A stretch of DNA of 64,000 bases from Linyphia triangularis (GCA_963978545.1 OZ021731.1:26736093-26800092), one strand, 5' to 3'. Shown: positions 27,732 to 41,699, counted from the stretch's first letter. Numbers and translations are program-made. The notes: generated from the sequence alone by a model not told the origin.

Positions 27732-27786
<55 letters not shown>
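27731..27786. repeat. A run, about 55 bp
   Basis: Uninterrupted A homopolymer; absent from the related copy near 23.97 kb. Confidence 0.95.
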
Positions 27787-27788
<2 letters not shown>

Positions 27789-28215
27789 CTGCCTATTGAG
27801 AGTTATAAAGAAAGAATGTCTTCCATGAGAACTTGAAAAGCGTGTACTTGAATAATATTCATTTTTTTTTTTTAAATTTAATATCATGGTTCTTCATGAC
27901 TTAAAGAATTTAGTATTCTATCGAAACATATACGTACGATTTATTCACTTTAAATTTTAAATGTGAAGTTGGAAAGCAAATAAGTAGTTTACATATAATT
28001 ATACATATATTCGACCGTAGACAGTAGGTAACCTGCAGCTTGGATTGCACTCAATCGTTCAAAATTAGTAATGTAGTAAAGATGTACAAAAACTTTTAAT
28101 TGTTGCATACAATATTACAAACTTTTCTGTTTGTTCGCTAGTTTTACAAAAAATGTACAGCTTTGCTCAATTTTTACTCGTTAAAATTTTATATTTAAAA
28201 TCCATTTTCATATTT

Positions 28216-28395
28216 GGTTGGCTGTTTTCAGATTATCTGGCGCCGTCAGCAACACGAAGGCTATAATGCGTCGAAATATTCATCATTTGACAAGCCAACA
28301 TACATTTACAAACACCGATGCCTTACACGGGACTCGAATCCGCAACCTCGAGGTCTAGAAGCTAGCACGCTAACCACTATACCGTTTGATCGGCT
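28216..28395 (-). mobile_element. tRNA-derived SINE (family 1)
   Basis: Minus-strand copy with head GCCGATCAAACGG, B box GGATTCGAGTCCCG and tail AACCAA. Target duplication CATTTTCATATTT at 28203-28215 and 28396-28408. Confidence 0.92.
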
Positions 28396-28408
28396 CATTT
28401 TCATATTT

Positions 28409-30980
28409 ACTTGCCACTGGAAAACTCTATTTTAACTGAATGCTTACTTAAGATTAAAAACTTAACTTGACGCGCTTTAGTACTTAACTAAAAATTTTAT
28501 ATTTCAATGTAAATTCTAAAGATGGCCGTAAAATATTAACGAATTTTGCCTGATACTTCCCTGTTTTAAAAAATTGATATTAATAATAATTACTAGTTTA
28601 TGGTTTATGAAAAAATTTAAATTAGAAAGCTTCCAAAAGCTCCGCATTCAAATTGATCGATAAAAAACATTTCTGAATTGAATATTGTAAGTCGTAAGAA
28701 CTTCATGATCATGTACCTGTACTGGAAAGTACAGTACAATATATGTTGCTTTGTTTTATTGCATTTGCAAAGAGAAATAAATCTTCGATTTCTACACATG
28801 ATATGTTAATTACGCAAGAAAACTTATGTATGAGTGCAACTATCACCATTTTAACATGTAAGTAAATATAGCTATTTTATTCTGTAGGTCATCACCACTT
28901 TTGTAATATATCCGTAAATGTCACAAATTTCTCCTCCAAGCCATTCCTTCCCATGATTTCTCTCTGGATCCGCGCTTGCTAACAAAAGTTGTCTCGATAT
29001 TATTAGATTTAATTTTTAAGAATAAAAAAAGTTTAACAATAAAAACGAAAATTTTATAATAAATCTTTTATAATCATTGCAATCCTTAATGTACTTTTTT
29101 CCATAACTGGAACTTATTTAAGAGATTTTGAACTCAAATCAAATGTTCCTAGTATTTAGCCACTACGAAGAAAGCATTCATTCCTGGCCAATGACAGCAT
29201 GTTTTGTTTGTACCCAAAGTGAGAGAGAATACATGGTCATCGACAACATCTATCTTCCAAGTTTCAACTCGATTGGATGATGACGAATAGGTTAATTGGT
29301 CCTTCGAAGATTCTTCCCACCGCTAATAAATGCTCAAAATCGAAGGTAATATTCGGGATCTCAAAAAGCTATCTCAATTACAAATAATTTTTATTTTAAA
29401 TTATAGATTGAATTTTAATATCAAATAAAAAAAAAATTAATTTTGATATTTAAATTCAAGTACGTATCATAAAAACCAAGTAATGCATCATGAAATTTGA
29501 TTAGTTATAAACATTTTATAATTTTCTAAATAATCCTGAACTCTAAAATTCTTCTCCTTTTACAAATATTTTTTTGGAACGCTCACAACTTCACCTTCAT
29601 TAAACCACTGAAATTGTTTCCAATAATTAAATTGCGGGATGACTCCTGATTGGATTTTCTTGCACCGAAATGTTAATCGGCAAAAACAATTTCGAATTAT
29701 GATTTTCTTCCTCTGCGCTTTTTCTCTAGTCTGAATGTTATTAGGAAATTAATTTTTTGCCGTCATAATTTCCGTCAGACGGTTTTCTTTTTTCCCCAAG
29801 ATAAAAAAAAAAAATATTTCTTAAAGGATTACTACTGGGATTACTACTGTATCGTCTGCTTCATTTGCCTGTTTTATCTGCTTCGGATCGTTTGGTGCAG
29901 TTACAGAGATGCACTCAATCAGTGATAAAGCAGCTACAGGCTATAAATGTTTTTATAGAACTTTTCGCGAAAAATGTCACCTTCTAGAAATTCTTAATGG
30001 AAAAGAAACAGGAAACGAATTACCAATCTCATCAAATTTCAATCTCGTAATAAGAATTGGAATTGAAACTACTAAATATTCTTTGGTTGCTGACGCACTG
30101 ATTAGTTAAATAATTAGAGGTAATTAAATATACGCAATGTATTATTTTTATCTTACATTATTTTATGTAAAAGAATATTAATTGTTTAATTTAAGAATAT
30201 TTATTTTTAAGTAATTAACAAACCGCATTTCAATGTATAGAAAGTAATAGCTTTTTTTTAACTGAAGGTTAAAATAACTCTTAAGACGCCTTGAACCAAC
30301 CGAATCGCGGCTAAAAAGTTGTTTGCTAAAAAAAATAAATTATTCTAACGAATTTTCAGAAACGACATTTTTAATTGACTGATTAGAATGCATCAAGAAA
30401 TAAATTATTTCAAAATTTATTCAGAAAATAAAAAAGAAAAAGAAGACTTATACTAATAATTGTTTTGTTTCTTAGTATCATTTGTTATAAAATTTTATTA
30501 ATTGAATTTAAAGAAACCTTATACTTTCTTTTAATAATTCAAAGTCATGATATCGTTTTAGGACTTTTGAATTAGAATGTATATTTCAAGGAAACAAAAA
30601 CTTATTCAAACATTAATATTTGTTTCAAATATTACATATTTTTTTTTTACATATTACATAATAAATGTAATAGTCTAAATATTTTTCAAAGTTATTGATG
30701 TCTTTGGTAGTAGATATTAGACTTTTCTAAATTTTATACATCTGATTCATTTTAAGAGGGAGTTGTAGATTTATAGTTCTCAAGAAATATATTCTGGAAG
30801 TCTTACTCCAAACTGCTAAAATAGGTTAAATGAAATGCTTAGCAAATATATTTTATGATGTACTTTAATTACTTAAAATGACTCTAGCAAAAAGTTATAA
30901 TTTGATTGTAAATGCTAAAGATTCTGAGTTGGTAAACCCAGTATTATGTACATGTGATTTAAAGTATACATTAAATATTA
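28409..30980. other. No recognised gene
   Basis: AT-rich. Near 29260-29290 the words CTCGATTGGATGATGACG match, inverted, a piece near 53955-53975, so a dispersed repeat fragment is present in both places. A 66-codon frame at 29909 has no recognisable features. Confidence 0.4.
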
Positions 30981-31391
30981 GGTCAATTCTCTTCGGTACG
31001 CCCAGGCCATTTTAACTCTTTTTTCAAGTCGTAAACAAATTAGAATTATAAAATTAAGATGAATTTAGTAGTTATGTTTCTGTTTTATGTAATATTACTT
31101 GGTGACAAAGTTATGAATAAAAATAATTTTTTAACTAGGTCGAATACACACTTATAAGCACGAATAAGTTCTCGAATAAACATTTAACGCACGGACACAC
31201 GCCTGTGTCCCATACGTCGGTGGCTTAAGATAATTATTTTCAATAATTAAAATAATTATTCTTCAATATAACTTTGCCATCAAGTAATATTACATAAAAC
31301 AAAAGCATAACTACTAAATTTATCTTAATTTTATAATTCTAATTTTGTTTACGACTTGAAAAAGAACCAAGCGTCAGCCAGAGAATTGACC
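30981..31391. mobile_element. MITE with terminal inverted repeats of about 150 bp
   Basis: GGTCAATTCTC at 30981 and GAGAATTGACC at 31381-31391 are the outer ends. Inward, TTTTTCAAGTCGTAAACAAA, TTAGAATTATAAAATTAAGA and TTTATGTAATATTACTTG recur as reverse complements near 31260-31370. The 411-bp element folds into one large hairpin around a GC-richer loop with GTGTCCCATACG. Non-coding; no certain target duplication. Confidence 0.75.
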
Positions 31392-33770
31392 AGTACGTTT
31401 TCAAATGTATAGTATTCATTACACTACTGTGCTAGACACAGAAATGGTATCTACAATTGACTTCCAAGTGAGTAATGGCAGTTTAAAATGTAATAACTTC
31501 ATGTAATAGATACTAACTTACAGACTGATTAGATTTTTAATATTTCCCGTGAAGATATTACCATTAAATTTCACTATTGTACAGTACAGATTATAGAAAA
31601 TCACCTGATAACTATAACTAAATTCTGCCAAAAAATACAAATACCACATACGTGCGTAGAGCGGCAATGTAGGAAGTAAGCATATATAAAAAGTAAATAT
31701 CATACTTGATTCGACATTAACTTTTAATTTAGAAGCTACATCAGCTTTTCAGAACTTTTCCCCAAAATATCTCAAATTGCTTTGATAAGAGTTCATTTAT
31801 ATTATAAAAATACACCCTTTAGAATATTAATACATTACCGAAATAAAGGTTATCATACATTTAAAAAGAATTTATAATTTTCCTCGAAAATTTTGTTTAA
31901 AAAAAAATAATAATTCCATTACCTAAGCTTTTGAGCACTTTGGGGCTCTCATTTGTGAAAAATAAAAATAAGCCAATAATTTCAGCTCGAAAATTACCCT
32001 AAGGAATTTAGATCACACCGAAACTTGTTCTTTTCACGATTCACAAAAACTCCAGATGAACAAGTCACTGTCACTCCAAATACGTCAAAGCTGTTTACAT
32101 ACCTAATTTAATTATATTATTTCATCCTCACCGGTGGCAACGTCTAAATGACTTATAGGAAAGAAGAAAATGCGTTTAAAACTACAACGAATCTTGCTGT
32201 GGCTTATAGAACAAAATAAATGAAAAAGATTTTTAAACGAAACTTGTTAATATCTTCGAGGTGTTTTTTTCCCAACAGAAAACTATGAAACGAATTTTAG
32301 CATTTAATAAAAATATATGGCAAGCCATTAACGAGAAGTTTTAACAAGCTTATTACACCGTCTTTTTTTTTTTATCATTGTATTTAAACAGATTACTGGT
32401 TTCTAAGAGTATATTTAGAAGCTTTCTTGTTTCATTTTTAAGCATTTAAAAACTTTTGTTGCAGTATTCTTTTAAGGAATTTGTAATTGTTGGAAATATT
32501 CTGCAACCGATATCATTACTATGCTAATTTTTCTTGTAATATTGATTTTTTTCAAACGTATAAACTGAATTAATTTAAATTCGTTCCAGGAAGTACTAAA
32601 TCAATTAAAAAGTGATGTACAAGAAATATTCCCTTTTAAATATTTTTTTTTAGAGTAGTCATCATAATAGAACTTTGAGAGTCGAGTTTTGAAGTTACAT
32701 TTCAAAGTTAAAACTAATTACTTTCTTTTAAATTTTAAAACATTAGAATTTTTAACTAAAACGTAAAGTACGTCTTTGGAATAAATGTAAAAGCTGAGGA
32801 TTAAAGTAGTTTTTTAAAATTCTATTTTGCATTTTCGAAAGAGAAAATATATTTACTACGTGAATGAGATTTTCTGCAGTAAATTTCCGGAAAATTAATA
32901 ATTTAGGATTTATAAGCCATTCTTTTTCTATTTTTCTGTATTTTCATAGCTTCGTCAGTTAACTTGAAACACATGAAATTCAACTTGCATGTCAAACAAT
33001 TTCAACTCTGTGACATTGCTTTATTAACTATGAATTAAATAAAATAAAACTACCTTTAAGTTTGTCAGGAGCAGCAAATTTTTATCTCAAAAGTTATACT
33101 TTTATATATAAACGCCCTAATTCCTATTCAATTAAGTATTTTCTTAAAATAAAAAGTACAAATTTTGCCCAAAAATTTAAAAGCATGATATTATTCAATG
33201 CATAATAAATTTCTTTTGTTTAGATATCGCAGGAATGTAAAAAAAAAAAAAATTGCCATATTCCGAATCCAAGCACAAATGTATACACACAAAAAATTCA
33301 TCTTGAACTTTCCCTCTTCTATAAAAAGATAATTTTTTCTGTTCTCAGAAACCAAGTTATGTTATTTGGGTTAAATTTGTCTGATTCATTTTTACTGTGC
33401 CCAATAATTCAGTTTTGGTTACTTAGGTAAAAAAAAAAAATTCTTATACTTTTGCTTGAAGTTAATAATTTAAACTATAGCACTCCAAAAAGTATATGAA
33501 TATACTGTTATACTTACATTAAAAAAAACTAAATCTATAATGCATCCTTTACAAAAAACTTTGATTCTCGTTTTTCTACTCAATTTGTTTTTTATAAAAA
33601 AATCATTTTCATACGTTCAAATCACTTACAGTAAGTTTTTTTTTTAGGTATCATTGATTGCACAATTTTAAACGTAATTTAAATTTTATTGGAGCAATTT
33701 TCTCTAAGAAATTCTATTAGTAAATAATGCCTTAAAGATTCCATACATATTTTAAATATTTTTTTTTCTG
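31392..33770. other. No recognised gene
   Basis: AT-rich sequence with T and A runs. If the exon pair at 33.8 kb is real this is intron. Confidence 0.4.
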
Positions 33771-33776
33771 TTTTAG

Positions 33777-33831
33777 TTTTAGATAACTCGCAGCATGTTT
33801 ATATGAAAAGATACCAAGAAAGTCCAATGAG
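33777..33831 (+). CDS. Candidate small coding exon A (unknown gene)
   Basis: A pyrimidine-rich tract followed by CTGTTTTAG gives a 3' splice site. A second AG six bases later (33781-33782) would start the exon at 33783 without changing frame. The exon ends ...CCAATGAG before GTAATT. Its open frame reads DNSQHVYMKRYQESPM and ends with two bases of a codon completed by the first base of exon B. Base composition is more coding-like than the flanks. The product is not recognised. Evidence is splice-site pairing plus frame continuity; chance is not excluded. Confidence 0.35.
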
Positions 33832-34005
33832 GTAATTATATAATATTTATTTATACACTTTATTAATTTTAAAATCATTTATAAACTGAATTTAAAATTT
33901 TATTCACCTAATTTGTAAAATTTTAAATTTTGTTATTATTTTTAAAATAATTTATAAGCTGAATTTAAAATTTTGTTCAACCTAATTTGTATTGAATATT
34001 TCTAG

Positions 34006-34048
34006 GGTAGAATCTTCTGCAATGTCTGATCCCTCCTGCGGTCTTCAT
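34006..34048 (+). CDS. Candidate small coding exon B (unknown gene)
   Basis: 43 bp between TTTCTAG and a consensus donor GTAAGT. Joined to exon A across a 174-bp intron it continues the same frame as RVESSAMSDPSCGLH with no stop and ends on a codon boundary. Its GC content is clearly above that of the flanks. The short intron contains a diverged tandem duplication of about 72 bp (TTTATAAACTGAATTTAAAA and TTTATAAGCTGAATTTAAAA). Flanking exons in phase were not found within the window by eye. Might be microexons of a large neuronal-type or regulatory gene, but the identity is unknown. Confidence 0.4.
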
Positions 34049-36858
34049 GTAAGTACCCATCATTTAAATTTTTATCCAAGTTTAATATTTTTTTATTAAA
34101 TTAACTCATTACCCAGCCGTAATTTTAAATTGTCTATTTTTTATGTACTTATTCGTGGAAATTTTTTGACAAATGAGTTTTGATTTTTTTTATAAACGTT
34201 AAATAGGACTTATACAAGATACTACAGTTAAGTTAGGTAAATAAAAAGCATCAGTATTTTTTTTTTTAAGTTGTAATTAATTTCTTAAGAAAAATCTAAT
34301 TTTTTATGAAGATTTGGTAATTTAATAAATAATTATGGAAATAAAAGAAAGGTTTTTGACTTCGGTTCAGTTTATAGGTTACAATTTCATGAAAAAAAAA
34401 TAGGGTATACTAGTTAGTTAGAAAAGGTACATTAAAGTTTAAAATATCACGTTTAGAGAAAATCAAAGTTAAAATTAAAAGTCTAATATAGTTAATTGAA
34501 GACTAAAAGTAGTTATAATCATTAAAAATTCTGAAGATACGCAATAGAAAAACTATCGAATCATTCTAATTAAATAGTTAAAGAAATATATTCAAATGAC
34601 TCAACAACATTAAAAAATCATTAAAATATTCTAAATTAATAAAAAAGTATTATTTGACAATCCTTTATAATGAACAGTTAATATCTTTTAAAAATAAATT
34701 GCATAGCAATTTAATAGACAAGTCCTTAGAATAATTTAAATTAGCTGTGAACCTATTTGTTGAATATCATAAATGAAATCGAGAAATTGTATTTATATAT
34801 TATACCTCATTCGAAAATGCATATCTTAGAATTTATGAATTCAATATATTAGTTATTTGTATAATAAACAATCCATAATTTGCTTTAGCATGCTCTCGCT
34901 TTCAATTAACGCTTCAACAGATAGCTTTCGGGTTATATACACAATCAATAGTCAGATTAACATTAAAAGAAACATCCCAGAGAAAACGTGATTGCAGTGG
35001 ATATAATTAACTTTTTCCATAAGGCTTAACATAAGGTAAAGAATTGCCATTTTGAACATGCTTAAAAGTAATGCCAGTGCGCCTAAGTTCTAGAACGAGC
35101 TTACAACAATAGAACACCGTCCGAGAAGATGAATAATAAAAAAAAAAACCCGTTCCATTCTCCATAACGAATTTGTTACAATCTCAGCTGAGTCCCGTTC
35201 CCCATTATTTTAATCGTGGTACTAGGCCCAAGAATTTTCAACCTGCAATTACCAAGACCCGAAGAGCTACTTTCAAAGCCAATAGTAATAATGAGCTCAG
35301 AAAACCTGGAAGTGAAGTGAATTAAGTTCATTATTTCCATTTCCCGTATACCGACGCCATTAAAATCGAATTCTAAACTTTGGCTGTTCTTTTCTAGTAA
35401 TGGCTTTTCTAAATGGTGCCGCCAGGGGTCAGTCCATCGTGCATTTCGAAGAGGGCACACTTGCGTGAAATGGACCTCTGACCGATGGAATGACCACTGG
35501 GGAGGCTCTCGTGTGAAAATGGAAGAGCATTCCAGTTGTAATCGCGTTCCCCGTGCGTTCTCTTTTCTCGTGGGTTGTAATAGGGATGATGCTACTTCAA
35601 GAAAACGGAGGATGTTCAGGGGATTGGGTTCTAAATTAGATATTCTCATTCGGCGGAGTGAAAGATGCGTTTCGTTTCTTAGATGAGTTTATCCATTACA
35701 AATGTACCTAGATCATGGCAATAATGAAAATTGTTTTGAATTACCAGAGTTTTGCAAACTGTGGGTCGTGAGCTAACTTTTGGTTGGCGAGGAATAGTTG
35801 AAATTTGAATGTATGAAAATTGGAAGTCATAAAAAAAAAATCCATAATGGGGGGGGGGGGGAATAAAAAATTTAATAAGCAACTGCCTGGCTGATATATA
35901 GCTGTTACAATTTTATTTTCATGGTATTGGGCACATTTTAACTAAAAAGCAATTTAAAAATTGCCATAGGATTGCACACACTCTCAAATTTTATTTCAAG
36001 AGTAAAATGGTTTTAAGAAATTAAGATATATTTAATAATATAATTATTTTTACCAATGTAAATGCATTTAGTAATTTTTTTAAATACAATTTGTATTAAA
36101 GTTTTTTGTTTATGGTTAACTGAAAATAACATTGAAAATTATTCAAAACATGTGTTTAATGATGTGGGAAGGGGATATTATAGAAACGGTGGGTCGCCGT
36201 TGATCAACTTTCTAAATGCGTAGATCCCGAACTTTGAAAGTTTGGAAACCTTAGCTGTAAAGAATAAGGTTGCGTTATGCCGTCAAAATGATGTCATCCA
36301 TTCGTCAGGACATCTAAAGAATCTTTACTTTTACTGAACCTTTGCACACACACACAAAAAGGGAGGGGGGGGGGATTGATTATTCTCTGACATAGACGCA
36401 AACAAATAACTTCAAAGGGATGAGAGTCTAGGAATTTAAAAATAAAGTGGATAAAAGTGAAAAAATTCACAGAAAAAAAAAAAGAAAAATTTAAGTTTTA
36501 AATTGTTCATTTGATAAGAAATTAAAGCATAACTATTAATGAATATTTAGTAAGAAATAAAATTATTAGTTTAAAAAAAATCATGGTTTAAACCAAAATT
36601 TTAGCCACCCTGCCCCTTCAACAAATAATTCTGATGGCACGTATGTTCTCTATAGCGATTATTTCTCTAATGACTTTACACTAGTTAGTAATTATGGCAT
36701 TTACCAGTTGCTTTTTTAATTTATTTACATTTTACTAATATTTTCTATACTAATAGGTAATTGTGGCGTTGTGATTATCCTCTGGATATACCATGATTTT
36801 TGTAGGTTCCTTTGTAAAATGATTTGTAAAGTAAAATCTTGTTGTCCAACTGAACGCC

Positions 36859-36947
<89 letters not shown>

Positions 36948-37590
36948 AATCTATACGTGAATAATCTCTTCAAATATCTGATAATGCATTTTTTTACTTT
37001 TTGAAACCATAATTTATTTGATTCGTTTGTGTAAGAGTAATATAGTTTTTAAGGTTATTTTTAATATAATGAATTTGTTTTAGTGCAAAATTACAAATTT
37101 GTTTTCAAACTGTCATAATTAGTTAAAAATATGTTTACAAAATTATAATGTGTCTATTTATATAGGAAAATAATAATACTTTACTTTCGACAATTACTAC
37201 TAGTTTTTTACTTGTGTTTATATGTACTGATGGCAAATACCCAATCTAGCGTAAATGTGTTATAATAATTCCAAATTTTTTTTTGATAGTATCCTGGCAC
37301 TATTGTTATATCTATATAAATATATATATATTAAGAACCCTATGCTTTTAAAAATTGTAATAATCTTTTAAATATGAAGTGCAAATATCAAATATTTTGT
37401 TTCTTTCACTGACACAAATATTACAATAGCAGCCAAATATTACTCCCTTTTATCTAAAAATATGTCTTTTTCCTTCTCTAAGACCTTTAAAAGGATAAAA
37501 GCTCTAAAAGTCTCCCTTCCCAAGCCACATCTCAGCGACAAATTCAAAAACCTCCCATGAATCCCTCCCCACCCCCCAAACGATATTTTC
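34049..37590. other. No recognised gene; GC-richer patch at 35.2-35.7 kb
   Basis: 35176-35649 has a 157-codon minus-strand open frame and higher GC, but no recognisable domain, and the opposite strand is also open. Also a G run at 35850, (TA)n at 36861-36943 and CA/G runs near 36350. Could be intron of the gene suggested by the exon pair. Confidence 0.35.
36861..36943. repeat. (TA)n microsatellite, about 83 bp
   Basis: Perfect alternating T and A. Confidence 0.95.
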
Positions 37591-37599
37591 CACAAACAG

Positions 37600-38470
37600 T
37601 GGGAAGGGAGGATGATCATAAAATTCTGTGACAACAACCGGACCGGAGCGGACGTTTTCCAAACGATTGGTTGACAAACCCATTGGCACCATAAAACGAC
37701 AGGCGCTTCAGGAACACGATCAAGGGGACAACTAAACAAAAAAAATCGCTTGGTCATTGAAGCGGGGCTACCTGTTACGCAGACACACTCCGGTTATCTG
37801 GACACCACCGGTGACAGCCGGGCTTAAAAATACGGTCCTGGAAAGGGGGAGGAGGGGGGTTCCAAAGGAGGGACCCGGCGACGCGGAAAGACCGGGGGCC
37901 AACCAGGCAGAAAATTGCGCCAACGCCGCCAATGACGTCACGCGGGCCTTATCTCCCCGCTCAGGCCCTCTGGTGACCGTAATGAACACTTCAATTACTC
38001 CTTTCAGCGGTTACCCCCTCCTCCCCACAGTCTTTGTTTGTCGGACCCCCCCACCCCTCCCACATCGCCCTATTTTGCAACTGTGCCATTGCGCGTGCTA
38101 ATCCTTTAGCTTTCTCGATCCTCCTTTTGCATCCCCCCTTCCCCCTGTGTGTTCTCAACCTCCCCCCTCCCTCACTTCGGGCACCGGAATGTCGGCTTCA
38201 ACTCCGTCAATAATTATGACCGGGTTGGCCAACATTAATTTCGGTATGCGGAGGAAAGGAATAGCCCCCCCCCCCTCCCCCTCTTCTGTTTCGTTCTATA
38301 CCACCCCTTCCCCTCTCCAGGAAGAAAGTAAAAGGGGTGAGATGCCGGATGGTCCGGGAGTTGGGGAGAGGGGGTGAGGAATTGAGGTTTATTGTTCGAG
38401 TGCTTCCATCCCAGTGTGGTATGTTTGGCGTGTTCCGTACTGTGCGTCGTTGAATGATACACCCCCCGAC
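37600..38470. promoter_or_regulatory. CpG island with CRE and CCAAT motifs; likely promoter
   Basis: The most GC-rich block of the window (about 37630-38400), with CpG clusters and C- or G-rich runs. A perfect CRE palindrome TGACGTCA lies at 37933-37940, directly overlapping a CCAAT box (37929-37933) and followed by CGCGGG; an inverted CCAAT (ATTGG) is near 37672 and 37681. CRE plus CCAAT in a CpG island is a classic TATA-less promoter layout. Open frames here are proline- and glycine-rich chance frames. Direction and target gene are not determined. Confidence 0.55.
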
Positions 38471-39241
38471 AGGAATAACTTCGGACGAACTAAAAATGCA
38501 TGAATTCTTTGTCCAGGACGTGTTGATTGGTCAGCGGCGCCTCGATGGCTTTTAATTGCTCCGACATTCTCAAGCGGTTGTTTAAATTGAGATAGTGGCG
38601 GATGACGTCGCCAGCAATATCAGTTATATTTATTTCGCTTCTCCGAGAATTGAGATGGAATGGAATTGTTATACATGCGATGTTCAAATTATACATGCGA
38701 TGAGACGTGCCGTGATCCTGCTTGAAACAAAGCCAAGAACTTTAAACGCGAAATAATCCGTTTATTAAATTGATCCAGCTATACACAGAGATATGTCGAC
38801 TTTGTACGTAGCTTTAACATGACTTACAGGTTGTCAGTTACTTATACAATGTCAATTAATTGTTCAGATACACTTTTTGGTATTAACTGCCTGCACGATA
38901 CCAAAGCATGCTTCTTAGCAGGAACAAACTAGCAAATCAGGTGTACAATTAGTTCAACAAGTGTCGAACAAGTTTGTGTGTCGGCAACCCAATGAAATTT
39001 ATTTGCTCTAGAATTCACACGTGAATAATATAAGTTATACCTTGTTGTGATTATGGGGAGCTGTTGCATTAATTCTGATTATTTCACATCCAGAAGTCGA
39101 GTTGGGTTAGAAGTATCATTTATATTAAAAACGAAGTAGATATGAGTTATAAGTACCCCATGATAATAAAAAAAAAAAGAGACAGAACTAAAAATTCTTC
39201 TTTTTTGAATTGAAGTGTGTACAGACAGCATGTAAGTTCAG
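38471..39241. other. No recognised gene
   Basis: Moderately AT-rich sequence between the CpG island and a MITE. A 15-bp word (ATTATACATGCGATG-like) occurs twice around 38668-38702. Nothing else recognised. Confidence 0.35.
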
Positions 39242-39999
39242 GTAGTAGTCTGGTAACTAGCACGTTTTTTTTTTTTTTTTTTTTTTCCCTCTTCTCTCCC
39301 TCTGTCTTAATCGGGAATTTTTTTTTATGGGAAAATAAAATTCAATTATTTTGTTTTTTCAGTATGTTGTTATCTAATGGGAAAAAAATGTGGGCTTAAT
39401 TTTACAACGTTTTGTTATTATTGATCAAAGTAGACGTCTCAAAATAAAAGTACGTGGGCCAGGTGATTTAGGATTTAGGCTCTTAAAGTCTTTTGAAATA
39501 AAACAATCGAATTGATTATTAATCAATAGAATTTTCATTCTCGTCGGAATTAGGTTTATTAAAATTTATCCAAAAATAAAAAAATGGCGGACTTTGAAAA
39601 TTAAAAATTATTTTTTTCAGGCACAAATCGGGCTGTAAAATAGAAAGTTAGGGATGGATAAAAAAAAATCCTAATCCCGACGAGAACTACTTGTAAAAAT
39701 TGCAGAGCAATCGATCAGATAGAATTTTTTTTTTCGCCCGGTCCGACCGAAAAGAAGTTGTTTCGAGAAAAACGCGTTTAAAGTTTCAAGAACAGATGCT
39801 CAACAACAGCGAGACGCTCTTAAATATTCATTATAACTTCATTAATATTTCGAATTTCAGTCTAAAATTTTTACAATGCACTCTCAATATATTTTACTTT
39901 CGAAATAAGTAAGAAAAAAATATAGATTTTTTTTCAATCCAAGTTACCAAGATTCATTCAAGAAGTTACCAGATTCCTCTAAGTTACCAGACTACTACT
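39242..39999. mobile_element. Possible MITE with 17-bp terminal inverted repeat
   Basis: GTAGTAGTCTGGTAACT at 39242-39258 is matched exactly in reverse complement at 39983-39999. Just outside lies a near-perfect direct repeat AAGTGTGTACAGA (39213 and 40003). Interior has T runs and no protein. Element borders are uncertain. Confidence 0.5.
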
Positions 40000-40840
40000 T
40001 TAAGTGTGTACAGAAAGACACAAAATGGTTTCAAGCTGAAAATCACTTGTGTCGGTATTCCTGCTGCAGTACATGCAGTTACGTGATTCTGTACACACAT
40101 TTACTCAGAAATGAAGAATTTTTAGTTGTTTAAGCATTTCTCGCAAGAGTACTATTTGTTACAATCCAACTTCTATGAAGTTAAGAAGAAAAAAAAGAGA
40201 GAGAATCTGAACTTTAAAATTAAATTGATGACACCATGCATATTTGAATAAATATCAATCATATCATGCACATATAACATTATATTTTGTATATACTGTA
40301 AGTTACCTGTGTGGTACCAATTTTTAAAGCACTAAAGCTCTCAATCTCAAGCAACTTACTTTCAATAGTGCCAATCACATGCAAACTCACATACAGTCCA
40401 TTTCTAATAGAGTATTTTGGATCCTGATCAGCTTATAATTAATTTTTACCTATGTATTAATCTTAAATGCTAATATTATAATAAGCGTTGGTACATGTTT
40501 TGACCCACTTTAAATCAAATCCTTATTTCCGAATTTTGAATGTAAACCTAATTTGTAAATTTATTATTTATAAGCAATACTTGCAGGGTCTTTCTTATTT
40601 ATCTTACATATTGTTATAAGAGTTACCTACCCTCTTGTATATAAAACTATCAAGATATCAAAGTAAATTATAACACATTTTTAAAATAGTCTTGAAAATA
40701 TTAGTGTTATAAAGTTGGTACAGTTCTAAAGCAAAAAAAAAAAAAAAAATCAGAAGCTTTGAACAATTATACTACTTTGGCAAACAGGTAAATTTAAAAT
40801 TTAATTAAATAATGTTTTCTAATTTTTTTAAACTACATTC

Positions 40841-41248
<408 letters not shown>

Positions 41249-41249
41249 G

Positions 41250-41254
<5 letters not shown>

Positions 41255-41312
<58 letters not shown>
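41255..41312. repeat. (TA)n microsatellite, about 58 bp
   Basis: A second TA run immediately right of the palindrome. Confidence 0.95.
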
Positions 41313-41315
<3 letters not shown>

Positions 41316-41428
41316 TTATTCAATAAAAATTTGCAATATAATTAGAATCCTTTGTTTTTTAAAGATGGTAAAATGAAAATGCGGAGAAAGCATTTTTTTA
41401 CGATGAACTTCTTGTGGTGCCACAAAAT

Positions 41429-41434
41429 TTTATT
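41429..41434 (-). terminator. Candidate poly(A) signal of SULT1
   Basis: AATAAA on the minus strand, in sequence conserved with the other two units. It is the first such hexamer after the stop in each. About 570 nt from the stop here because of the TTAA insert. Confidence 0.55.
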
Positions 41435-41472
41435 TTAAACATATTTTGAGATTCAAAAGATACAGTTATAAT

Positions 41473-41665
41473 TTAACCCTTGGACCTTTTGTCCCACGAT
41501 TATTCGCGTGGGGGACATGTGTACCCCAAACTGAAATTTTTGTGCATACCATTAAGTTTGAGACCAATATCAAAGAAAGTAGGTATTTTAAATAAAAACA
41601 CAACAATATTGAACAGAATAAAGTAAAAATTAAAATATATATTTTAAAAAAAACTTGAAATAAAC

Positions 41666-41699
<34 letters not shown>

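Noticed and set aside
35176..35649. 157-codon minus-strand open frame
   Set aside because: No recognisable domain, no splice context, and the opposite strand is also open. The raised GC alone explains the length. Kept only as a note in the region entry.
37440..38377. Several open frames of 60-114 codons in the CpG island
   Set aside because: Proline-, glycine- and arginine-rich frames on both strands, typical of GC-rich DNA with few stop codons; no domain seen.
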